Positions 25,316-32,900 of a DNA stretch of 44,728 nt are shown here, one piece after another. Position 1 is the first letter of the stretch; each line of letters begins with the position of its first letter. The notes under the pieces were generated by a model. The model was not told the DNA's origin, ran no database searches, and worked only from the letters and a program-made list of their open reading frames with translations. Made by a program: the position numbers and the translations under genes. Origin of the DNA: Ottowia thiooxydans DSM 14619 (GTDB lineage: Bacteria; Pseudomonadota; Gammaproteobacteria; Burkholderiales; Burkholderiaceae_C); NCBI RefSeq assembly GCF_000422885.1, contig NZ_AUGX01000040.1, forward strand, positions 1 through 44,728. The letters are read 5' to 3'.

Positions 25316-25998
25316 GGGCGCCGCAGTCACGAGGGAACAGCAGCAGAATTAAGTCCGAAGACTGGTGCATCCTCTGTAAATCGCTTGCCAGCGATACTGG
25401 ATATGAATCAATCATTCCACCGGAGTGGGTGTAGTGTACCAGATGTCGTATGGTCACAGGTGCACACCACTTGGTTGGTGATCGCTCGTCATGCTCCGTG
25501 CCCCATCAGGGACTCACACGTCCACACACGTGGCGGGCATCGCTGTGTCATCCTTGTGACCTGGCAAACGGAGTTGGCACTGCAAGGCAAAGCACAGACT
25601 CTTGTCTGAATGCAACCCCAGTTTGCCCAAGAATAGATGCTCGCGCTTCACGGAAACCAAGAAGTTGACTGGAAAATTGCCTTGCTAGACCGCGCTCGAA
25701 GAAAGTGAGCGTTCATCGATGCTTTTGCAAAGCATCTCCCCAAGTTAGTGCCCTTTCAGGACTGCATATATGGGCCAGAACGCAGGGGAGGTCGTTATCC
25801 AAATAATTTCCACGAAGACAGCAAATAGGTTCAATGCATCGATCAACGCGAGAGCGATGCAGTTTGAGGGCGACTTGGATTCCTCAACCTGACCCTACGT
25901 TCAGTGCGATCCGTAGACGTATCCACGATACGCGCCCCATTCTCAGCCCGCCGAAAACTGCGATCAATTCCATCCAACCTACAAAATATCTTCACCCC

Positions 25999-26388
25999 TC
26001 AAGGGCATCTCAAATAACGCGTCAGAAATTCCGATCCGCAGTCATTATGAATTTTTGCACCCAAAGGCAAAATCTCTTGCATCAAAGCAGACGAGAGAAG
26101 GCCAACGATTTTGCAAAATCCCCGGAGACTGATCTTTTGATCAAATAAATCTTCTTCGAGGCGCCCTCCTATCTTCTCGCTTGTTTTCGTGAAAAAATTC
26201 CGACTTGGGATCACATGCAACTCATGGAGATAGTCTTCTTGTTGAGGGCTCGATAACATTAAAACTCGAACGGCGCTATCGCCACACACCCGCCGCAATG
26301 GTTCTCTCTGAACCACTCCATAAATGCATCTGAACTTGATGCCATAGCCATAGCCATAGCCGAAGCCGAAGCCGTACATACGCCACAA
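25999..26388 (-). CDS. Doubtful hypothetical protein with a Gly-aromatic repeat
   Basis: This frame could encode 129 residues starting MWRMYGFGFGYGYGYG, where GCCATA and GCCGAA hexamers on the + strand produce alternating Gly and Tyr/Phe. The rest has no motif I recognise, and the AT-rich context produces fewer stops by chance only on some frames. It may be real cargo or an accident. Confidence 0.25.
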   Translation of the reverse strand: MWRMYGFGFGYGYGYGIKFRCIYGVVQREPLRRVCGDSAVRVLMLSSPQQEDYLHELHVIPSRNFFTKTSEKIGGRLEEDLFDQKISLRGFCKIVGLLSSALMQEILPLGAKIHNDCGSEFLTRYLRCP

Positions 26389-26594
26389 ATGTGACTTCAG
26401 GTTTCCGATTGCTCAGTCTGCAATATCGGCTTGCGAGTCAGATCAATTGGATAATTTTGCTTATTTTTCGATGAAAGTGAGTCAATGAAGACGCCCCCAG
26501 TGATCGACCCAATTTCTCATGAGCGACCATGCACCCCTCCAGAGGAAAAACAGTGGGCATTGCACGCAGAAAGTGGATTTCACTTCATACTAAG

Positions 26595-26907
26595 TAACTT
26601 AAGACTTCGGCGGGAAGTCGCTTTGCAGGGTCAGTCGCAAAAAGCGATCACTCATTGTCCATCGACCACCGCACTGCGACAGAGCCATCAAAAGATACTT
26701 TGTTGGCAAAGCCGGCAAGATCCAGTCCGTCTTCGGCACCTCCCGCACCTGTTGTGGGCCAAGAGGCTGGTCATGCGCAACAAGCACACCCAAACGCAGG
26801 CCACCATGTGCAATGAAGCGCGGCGACGAAGTTGCGCGTAGTTTGGTCCGGGCAGTTTGGATGGCATCTCTTGCCAGGCGCAGAGGGGTATCCGTCTGGC
26901 AAAGTCA
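26595..26907 (-). pseudogene. Possible degenerate coding fragment
   Basis: One minus-strand frame reads LARDAIQTARTKLRATSSPR, later LGVLVAHDQPLGPQQV and LMALSQCGGRWTMSD, to a stop near 26595. Composition is protein-like but there is no ATG near its beginning. It lies where a partner of the mobile mystery protein A gene would be expected but shows no Fic motif. Confidence 0.25.
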
Positions 26908-27030
26908 TCCTGACGGCCAGCACGAGGTCGGCGCTGCACCTCAGGTGGCTGGCGGGGGGGGGCAGGTCACATTTGCTGAACTGAGCCAATCGAAACGGAT
27001 TGACCAAGCAGCAGCCCATCCCGACACAAC

Positions 27031-27597
27031 TTAAGGCGTACGGGGTGGCGACCAAAAACTCCGTTTATTCAGTTGTGCCAGCAGCACCACTAGATTATCC
27101 AGCGTCTCAGGTTCGTTTTCCATCTCTGATGCTTGAGGTGATTTTGAGGATGCACTTCCGGCTGCTTCCTGGGCACGCGTCAGCACTTGGTTGAGCAAGC
27201 TGGTCCGGGGCACCAACACGCAATGCACGTCGCAATCCATGCCGTCAGCAAGCCGACTGAGCGTCTTCAGGGAAATCGAACCGTCCGCTTCGGACTGTTC
27301 CAGCTTGCGCACGCCCTGTGCGCTCATCCCCAGTCGATCACCTAGAACTTTGGAGCTCATGCCCAACGCCAACCGAACGGTTTTCACCCACCCGCATAGG
27401 GGTGTGACGTGGCTTCGCAATACGGCAAACTTGCAGAACTGACGGTCCAGATCTGCCAGGCGTGCTAGGTTCAGGTTGGTCTTCAAAGCAACTCGAAAAT
27501 TGAGGGGTGGGGCAACCGGTTGGTTGTTTTCAAGAAGAAGTCCGGCAACCAGCAACTTTCCATCGACGCCATGATGGCTGGGAAGCCTGTGTCCCAC
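27031..27597 (-). CDS. Mobile mystery protein A-like HTH protein, orphan
   Basis: The central part (CGWVKTVRLALGMSSKVLGD, then GVRKLEQSEADGSISLKTLS and DCDVHCVLVPR) matches the XRE-type helix-turn-helix of mobile mystery protein A (TIGR02612). That protein is normally followed by mobile mystery protein B, a Fic-domain protein; the two act as an antitoxin-toxin-like pair. No Fic motif (HPFxxGNGR) is present downstream, so the partner is lost. The frame opens at 27597, but family proteins start about where ALKTNLNLARLADLDRQ begins, so the true start may be the TTG at 27486. The C-terminal tail after about residue 140 is unusual. Confidence 0.75.
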   Translation of the reverse strand: MGHRLPSHHGVDGKLLVAGLLLENNQPVAPPLNFRVALKTNLNLARLADLDRQFCKFAVLRSHVTPLCGWVKTVRLALGMSSKVLGDRLGMSAQGVRKLEQSEADGSISLKTLSRLADGMDCDVHCVLVPRTSLLNQVLTRAQEAAGSASSKSPQASEMENEPETLDNLVVLLAQLNKRSFWSPPRTP

Positions 27598-27673
27598 CCG
27601 CTTGGTTGGACTATCCTCGCGACCTCAATCTTAATGGGACCAAGTAGTCTCATTCTTCTCGAGGTCATAAATC

Positions 27674-28090
27674 ATGCTGCGTGTCGATACATCTACGCTT
27701 GGGCCGTTTGGGCTAACAGAGCTGGAGGCGCTGGTCAAGGCCAAAGGCTGGGAGGCAATGTTGCCCGGTGCACTGAGCGACGCTGAGCTGCTCCAGCTGT
27801 CTGACCAGCTCGTTGATTTTTTGAGAAACGACGGTCTGGCTATGGAGCCAAGGCGAGACCGAGCAGCAATGTCAATGACTCTGCGACTTCTCATAGAAGC
27901 CGGAGCTAAGCATCAAGACTTTGTGGACAACTTACCCCTGTACTTCTACGCCATGATGGCGCTTGAGCACGCAGTTGATCGAGAGATCGCAAAACGGGTC
28001 ACTCAGCGCGAAAGTTTGCCCGCTGACTCGGAATTGATGCAGGTTTTGAGGGATTTGGTGAGTGAAGCTCGGTCAAAGGCCGCGGCCTGA
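27674..28090 (+). CDS. Hypothetical helical protein
   Basis: The 138-residue protein starts at ATG 27674, preceded by GAGG. It is mostly helical and acidic to neutral, with segments LSDAELLQLSDQLVDFL and LYFYAMMALEHAVDREIAK. I do not recognise a family. It ends one base before the end of the convergent XRE gene at 28092, so the two 3' ends abut. Its size, ribosome-binding site and composition argue that it is a real gene, possibly part of a small toxin-antitoxin or regulator group. Confidence 0.6.
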   Translation: MLRVDTSTLGPFGLTELEALVKAKGWEAMLPGALSDAELLQLSDQLVDFLRNDGLAMEPRRDRAAMSMTLRLLIEAGAKHQDFVDNLPLYFYAMMALEHAVDREIAKRVTQRESLPADSELMQVLRDLVSEARSKAAA

Positions 28091-28091
28091 A

Positions 28092-28391
28092 CTATCGATT
28101 GGCCACCGTTTCGAGCTCGGCTTGCACAGCTCGCAGCAGCTCCTGCGCCGCCTCAAGAGTGCCCTCTGGGCAATAGCTTGCGACCAAAAGTGTCAGCGGA
28201 TGAAGGTCGAGGCACTCAGCCAAACTCTCGACGACGCGAATACTGGGCGTTTGATGCCCCTGTTCAATGCGGCTCATGTGTCGCCTGCTGGTGGCCATGA
28301 GCATGTCTTCTTGGGTAAATCCACGGGCGGCACGCAGCTGCTGGAGCGCGACACCGAAGTTGGCATGGCGGGAGATGTTGTTTCGAGGCAT
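28092..28391 (-). CDS. XRE-family transcriptional regulator
   Basis: From ATG 28391 (MPRNNISRHANFG) the gene encodes 99 residues; the GAGG just upstream supports this start over a longer frame from 28463. The HTH is FGVALQQLRAARGFTQED, then TSRRHMSRIEQGHQTPSIRV. The C-terminal 30 residues form a helix likely used for dimerisation. It converges on the 27674-28090 gene. Its target is unknown. Confidence 0.75.
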   Translation of the reverse strand: MPRNNISRHANFGVALQQLRAARGFTQEDMLMATSRRHMSRIEQGHQTPSIRVVESLAECLDLHPLTLLVASYCPEGTLEAAQELLRAVQAELETVANR

Positions 28392-28700
28392 TGCCTCGAT
28401 TTCCGCGCAATGAGACCAAAAAGGCCACGACCAAATAGTCCCATATCGTGGGTCTAGGTCCAAATTCCTCGCCTATGACGACACACTGTTGTAACCAGAT
28501 TAGGATCCGCCTTGTGCGTTGTGGCGCGATCCTGCACTGCGGTTTTCGCCAAAAAAACGCGGTCAGAAGGCGTGCTCGGACCATTGCTTTCCGCAACTGA
28601 GGCCGTTCGCGCTCATAGACCCGACTTGAAAGCCGCAGCCTTGGACGGAGCAGTACAACATGCACAGTAACGAGTCGGCCCGATATCAGCGAGGTACCCG

Positions 28701-29459
28701 ATGAAGAAAGAGGAAGACTGGCTGAACGCGGTACCTGTGGGGCGAGAATTTGGCAGCCCCGACCATGAACGCTTGATGGACTTGGACCAGGCCGCCTACA
28801 CCCGGTTTCGATCCAGGGAGAAGGCGCGAAACTGGTTGGACACCCCTTGCGAGGACCTGGATGGGCTCAGTCCCGAAGTGGCGTCCACCACCCCGCAGGG
28901 GATGGCCCAGGTCATGATCTTGTTGGACACCCAGGCAGTAGACCGTGACCTGCGTACCGAAGCGCGCGCGTCGCTGGAGACGTTCCTCTCGTTGCCTGGA
29001 GATTCGGATGACCAGCAATCAGCATCGCTGCCTGGTGAAGGCGTTGTACTTGAACAGTCGGTGAAACTGGACAGCTTCGCCCCGCTCGCCTCAGCCATCG
29101 GGTATTCAATCATCACGCGAGGTGTGCCTAGCGCCATTCTGGAGCCTCTGGGCGAATACTTGGACCTGACGCCAAGCGCCCTGACCAACCTTCTAGGACT
29201 TGACCTCAGAACGACCCAGCGAGCGGCCATCACAGGCCAAAAACTGCCCGTACAAGTCGCGGAGTGCGTGTTGCGACTGTTGGAGATGAACCAACTTGCC
29301 CGCGATGTATTTGACTCGGACGAAACCGCTTTGGCGTGGCTGAACCGTCCACACCCCATGCTGGCGGGACGGGCGCCGTTCGATTGGGCCAGGTCTGCCT
29401 ATGGGAGCGAGCGCGTCAAAGAGATCTTGATTGCCTGCAAACACGGTGGGGCCGTTTGA
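28701..29459 (+). CDS. MbcA/ParS/Xre-type antitoxin-like protein with a duplicated C-terminal domain
   Basis: The 252-residue protein ends in a DUF2384-type domain (VFDSDETALAWLNRPHPMLA, then GRAPFDWARSAYGSERVKEIL), the toxin-binding part of MbcA/ParS/Xre antitoxins. An HTH-like region precedes it (about 125-185, LDLTPSALTNLLGLDLRTTQ). The N-terminal 70 residues (REKARNWLDTPCEDLDGLSP, then GMAQVMILL) look like a second, worn copy of the same domain, which is unusual. The stop overlaps the start of the next frame (TGATG). The expected RES or MbcT toxin is not recognisable there. Ribosome-binding site AGGT precedes ATG 28701. Confidence 0.75.
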   Translation: MKKEEDWLNAVPVGREFGSPDHERLMDLDQAAYTRFRSREKARNWLDTPCEDLDGLSPEVASTTPQGMAQVMILLDTQAVDRDLRTEARASLETFLSLPGDSDDQQSASLPGEGVVLEQSVKLDSFAPLASAIGYSIITRGVPSAILEPLGEYLDLTPSALTNLLGLDLRTTQRAAITGQKLPVQVAECVLRLLEMNQLARDVFDSDETALAWLNRPHPMLAGRAPFDWARSAYGSERVKEILIACKHGGAV

Positions 29460-29740
29460 TGCCAGTGTCGCAAGACGTTGCCTCACAGGCAGAGGTACAA
29501 ACGATTGGGGTCTACAGCCATGGGACAAAAAGGGCAGAGGGTCTCGTCTTCCGAGCGATCGCCAACGGATACGGCACCACCCATCCGCGGCGGAACCACT
29601 GGGCGCCCTCCAAAGTCACTTTCTCTGCTGTGTCGGCAACCCCTAAACCACCGCTGGTACCTACCGTTTCAGATGCCAGTGAGGGGTCTGAGGTAACACC
29701 GCGCCGCATGGCCGACATTGAAGGGCCGCCAAAGGACTGA
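29459..29740 (+). CDS. Hypothetical protein translationally coupled to the antitoxin-like gene
   Basis: The 93-residue frame starts within the stop of the upstream gene (TGATG), the arrangement of coupled toxin genes. The protein (MPVSQDVASQAEVQTIGVYS, later GLVFRAIANGYGTT) lacks RES-domain residues. It may be an unrelated or truncated toxin, or a chance frame. Confidence 0.35.
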   Translation: MPVSQDVASQAEVQTIGVYSHGTKRAEGLVFRAIANGYGTTHPRRNHWAPSKVTFSAVSATPKPPLVPTVSDASEGSEVTPRRMADIEGPPKD

Positions 29741-29881
29741 TAGGACAGCCATCAAGCGCTGCAGCAATCCACCGCACGCGCGTACCCAACTCCACCTACA
29801 ATTTTCTTTTGGCGGTATGTACGTAAGTTACCCTCATCGCCAGTGACCCCGGATTGGCCACGCCAACCATGCAAAGAAAAA

Positions 29882-30025
29882 ATGGACTTGTATTTGGGCA
29901 TGATCATCTTCGGTGTCTGCGTGATTGCGCTGAGCCTGTGCATGCCTCAGCTCGAGGCGCTGATCCAGTACCTTGAGGGTTTGCGTGATCAAAGAAAAGA
30001 TGAGCCCGGCAAACAGCAAGATTGA
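29882..30025 (+). CDS. Small single-span membrane protein
   Basis: The 47-residue protein MDLYLGMIIFGVCVIALSL... has one transmembrane helix at about 4-21, then an amphipathic QLEALIQYLEGL segment and a charged tail (RDQRKDEPGKQQD). A GAAAAA stretch precedes the ATG. I do not recognise the family. Size and hydrophobicity would fit a type I toxin or a regulatory microprotein, but no antisense RNA is evident. Confidence 0.4.
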   Translation: MDLYLGMIIFGVCVIALSLCMPQLEALIQYLEGLRDQRKDEPGKQQD

Positions 30026-30142
30026 ACGCCAGACTGCCCGGCCCACAGCAGATTTGATTCCTACGTGCCAGGCATATGTGGCGCATTGACGGTTTCTGTA
30101 GGTCCTGGGTAGAGTGTCAGCCACCGTACGCTGGAGGGTGCC

Positions 30143-30355
30143 ATGAAAACGGTCATACGCGAAAAGCTGCTCAGAGAACTCGCCGAACTGGAGCGACAGT
30201 CCAATAGAGAGGTCTGGCGTTCAGAGAAGCCGACGGTCAACATCGGAGTCAAACGCATTCCAGTGGTGACCCAAGATCAATGGGAACGCCTCGGGAAAGC
30301 CGCGCGCGATCCGGCCATCAAAATGCGCCGCGTGGCCATGCCCCCCATCGACTGA
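30143..30355 (+). CDS. Small hypothetical protein
   Basis: The 70-residue protein has a helical N-terminus (VIREKLLRELAELERQS) and a basic middle (KPTVNIGVKRIPVV). The ATG has GGAGGGT just upstream. No family is recognised. It lies immediately before an IS630 scar. Confidence 0.5.
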   Translation: MKTVIREKLLRELAELERQSNREVWRSEKPTVNIGVKRIPVVTQDQWERLGKAARDPAIKMRRVAMPPID

Positions 30356-30399
30356 AATTCCGAGTTTCTGCGCTCGCATCATGGTGATATCCGTCCTCG

Positions 30400-30880
30400 A
30401 CGCCCACGGAGACTGCACATGCCCCAAACTGGGCTGAGCCGCACCAGCGTCTTTGACATCTGCAAGCGCCATGAGCAGGCCGGGGCGAAAGCTCTGCGCG
30501 ATGCACCCCATGGGCGCAAGCCTGGCAATGGTCGCCTGCTGGACGCCAAGCAGGAAGCCTTGATCCAGAAGCTCATTGCGGACAAGACACCGGACCAGTT
30601 GAAGATGCCCTACGCGCTGTGGACGCGAGCGACAGTGGCAGAACTGATTGAACATCGCCTTGGCATCCGCTTGCCCGTACTCACGATGGGCCTGTGCTTG
30701 GCGCGCTGGGGGTTCACGCCGCAAAAGCCCATGAAGAAAGCGTACGAGCAGTCGCCCGCTGCAGTCAAGAGGTGGCTCTACGAGGACTACCCGGTGATTG
30801 CCGCTCGCGCCAAGGCCGAGGGTGCCGATATCCACTGGGGAGACGAGAGCGGCCAGCGCAGCGACGCCAGCATTTTGAGT
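30400..30880 (+). pseudogene. IS630-family transposase fragment
   Basis: The frame carries the HTH (LSRTSVFDICKRHEQAGAKA), the linker (GRKPGNGRLLDAKQEALIQ) and the first catalytic Asp in DIHWGDESGQRSD, typical of IS630. It is lost just after that motif, so the second and third catalytic acids are absent. The N-terminus is also damaged: the segment before ATG 30421 lies in another frame. Confidence 0.8.
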
Positions 30881-30972
30881 CCCTGGGGGTCAGCGCGCGG
30901 GACATCGAGATGCTCAGCGCCAGCATTGATCGGCCGTTCCTGGTCGAACAGCGCCGGTGGGCCCAAGGCTAA
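30875..30972 (+). pseudogene. Orphan C-terminal coding fragment next to nadB
   Basis: A second + frame reads FESLGVSARDIEMLSASIDR, then [12 protein letters not shown] and a stop overlapping the nadB stop. It looks like the tail of a real protein cut by the IS630 remnant. The parent gene is not identified. It marks the point where the mobile mosaic joins the resident genes. Confidence 0.4.
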
Positions 30973-32549
30973 GGTTGGAGCACCGTCGGCAGGGCTTGCG
31001 GCGACAGGTCCGGCCAATCCCGGTTGAAGTGCAGACCCCGGCTTTCGTGGCGTTGCTGAGCACAGCGCACGATGAGCTCAGCCACTTGCACCAGGTTGCG
31101 CAGTTCCAGCAAGTCGCGGCTGACCCGGAATTGGGCATAAAAAGCCTGAATCTCAGACTGCAGCAGAGCGATGCGGTTGGCCGCACGCTCCAGCCGTTTG
31201 TCCGTGCGCACAATGCCAACGTAGTCCCACATGAAGCGGCGCAACTCGTCCCAGTTGTGTGAGATCACCACGCGCTCATCCGGATCGGTCACGCGACTTT
31301 CGTCCCACGGACGCACGTTCGGGGTGGACGATGGGGCGGTCTCGCGAATAGCCGCAGCTGCAGCTTGCGCAAACACCATGCACTCCACCAGCGAGTTACT
31401 TGCCAGGCGGTTGGCACCGTGCAGCCCCGTGTTGGCCGTTTCGCCCAACACATACAGCTGGGCCACATCGGTGCGTCCGGCCAGGTCCGACACCACCCCA
31501 CCGCAGGTGTAATGGGCCGCCGGCACCACGGGGATGGGTTCGCGGGTGATGTCAATGCCCAGCTCGGCGCAGCGCGCCAGGATGTTGGGGAAGTGCTCTT
31601 GCAGGAACTCGGGGGGTTGGTGCGAGATGTCCAGGTGCACACAATCGAGGCCGTGTTTTTTCATTTCGGCGTCGATGGCACGTGCCACCACGTCTCTGGG
31701 CGCCAGTTCGGCGCGCTCGTCGTGCTCGGGCATGAAGCGCCGGCTGCCGTGGGCGGGTGGCAACTTGAGCAGTCCCCCTTCACCACGCACCGCTTCGCTG
31801 ATCAAAAAGCTCTTGGCGTGCGGGTGGTATAGGCACGTCGGGTGGAACTGGATGAACTCTAGATTGGCGACCCGACAGCCCGCCCGCCAGGCCGCAGCAA
31901 TGCCGTCACCGGTGGCGGTGTCCGGGTTGCTGGTATAGAGGTAGACCTTGCCGGCGCCACCGGTGGCCAGCACGGTGTGACTGGCGGTGAAGGCGATGAC
32001 CCGGTCATTTACCTCATCCAGTGCGTAAGCGCCCAAGCAGCGCCTGGGGCTGGGCAGGTCGGCGTGCTTGTCGCTCAGTATCAGGTCCACCAAGGTGTGG
32101 TGTTCCAGCACGGTAATGGAAGGCGTTGCCCGGACGCGCTCGACCAGGGAGGCCATCACGGCCGCACCGGTGGCATCGGCCGCGTGTACCACCCGCCGTG
32201 CGCTGTGTCCCCCTTCGCGGGTAAGGTGCAACTCACCGTCTTCTTCAGAAAACGGCACGCCCAGGTCCTGCAGCCAACGGATGGCGTCGGGCGCGCCCGC
32301 CACCGTGGCGCGAGTGGCGTCGATGTCGCACAGGCCGGCGCCGGCCACATGGGTGTCGCGCTCGTGGTCTTCCAGGCTGTCGCCCTCGGCCAGCACAGCG
32401 GCAATGCCCCCCTGGGCCCAGTTGCTCGCGCCGTCGGTCATGCCGCGTTTGGTCAGCACCGCCACGCGGTGGGTGGGGGCCAGGTGCAGTGCCGCCGAAA
32501 GACCGGCGAGGCCGCTGCCAATGATGAGGACGTCGAAATGGGATTCCAC
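30969..32549 (-). CDS. nadB: L-aspartate oxidase
   Basis: The 526-residue flavoprotein converts L-aspartate to iminoaspartate, the first step of NAD synthesis from aspartate, with NadA next. The FAD site is [20 protein letters not shown] near the N-terminus. Further signatures are [35 protein letters not shown] and [14 protein letters not shown]. The start is GTG at 32549 (V-E-S-H-F-D), which puts the FAD motif about five residues in, as in other NadB proteins; the open frame extends further upstream without family similarity. The length is normal. It is divergent from pabBC; nadA and nadC are not in the window. Confidence 0.95.
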   Translation of the reverse strand: MESHFDVLIIGSGLAGLSAALHLAPTHRVAVLTKRGMTDGASNWAQGGIAAVLAEGDSLEDHERDTHVAGAGLCDIDATRATVAGAPDAIRWLQDLGVPFSEEDGELHLTREGGHSARRVVHAADATGAAVMASLVERVRATPSITVLEHHTLVDLILSDKHADLPSPRRCLGAYALDEVNDRVIAFTASHTVLATGGAGKVYLYTSNPDTATGDGIAAAWRAGCRVANLEFIQFHPTCLYHPHAKSFLISEAVRGEGGLLKLPPAHGSRRFMPEHDERAELAPRDVVARAIDAEMKKHGLDCVHLDISHQPPEFLQEHFPNILARCAELGIDITREPIPVVPAAHYTCGGVVSDLAGRTDVAQLYVLGETANTGLHGANRLASNSLVECMVFAQAAAAAIRETAPSSTPNVRPWDESRVTDPDERVVISHNWDELRRFMWDYVGIVRTDKRLERAANRIALLQSEIQAFYAQFRVSRDLLELRNLVQVAELIVRCAQQRHESRGLHFNRDWPDLSPQALPTVLQP

Positions 32550-32900
32550 AATCAACCCTAAAAACAATTGCTCAAACGGAATGGCACACGTGGCACCGCC
32601 CACCCTCTCGGAGGCGATAGCAGTCAAGGTGCCCGGCGAGCAAACAACACGCACACGACATACACACCGCGTGCGAACGGGCGTGCTCAGGACCCCATTT
32701 CGGGGGAGGGGTATGAAACGGGCTGTGATCGCCATCCCGTTGTTTGGCAAGACGCTTCGCGTGTGGTGCGGGTGAACACCACCTGCGCGGCCGACCGTCG
32801 AACGAAGGCAAGTTCCCTGGCCGGGACAAACCGTCGGCGTGGCTCCAAATTGGCGCGGATTCTAAGCGGGCCAGGCTGCGTCCCTGTGCACAATCCGCGC
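32550..32900. other. Divergent intergenic region between nadB and pabBC
   Basis: The 351 bases must hold both promoters. No gene, LexA box or recognisable riboswitch is seen. The segment CGGGGTGAACACCACC at about 32768 and the near-repeat of GTGTGCGAACGGGCGTG are not assignable. Confidence 0.4.

Larger units (their letters stand above)
24561..27030. other. About 2.5 kb without a convincing gene
   Basis: No frame on either strand shows a recognisable domain. Better candidates are listed separately (25999-26388 and 26595-26907). The stretch holds the 75-bp structured tandem repeat at 25166-25315, a perfect 8-bp hairpin GATGCTTT-TGC-AAAGCATC at 25718-25736, and a short hexamer repeat at 26341-26375. 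The part from 25800 to 26500 is AT-rich. It looks like the decayed or non-coding end of a mobile element. Confidence 0.5.

Noticed and set aside
25999-26388. An integrase-core motif (IHNDCGSEF) near the end of the doubtful 129-residue protein
   Set aside because: Only nine residues resemble the motif; the preceding sequence lacks the first catalytic Asp region and the typical strands.
26955-26970. A run of nine or so G near the mobile mystery protein A gene
   Set aside because: A single homopolymer without further structure; possibly a sequencing-sensitive site but not a feature.
29459-29740. RES-domain toxin partner of the MbcA/ParS-type protein
   Set aside because: The expected Arg, Glu and Ser positions and the GGRWNPPG motif are absent, so no toxin name is given.
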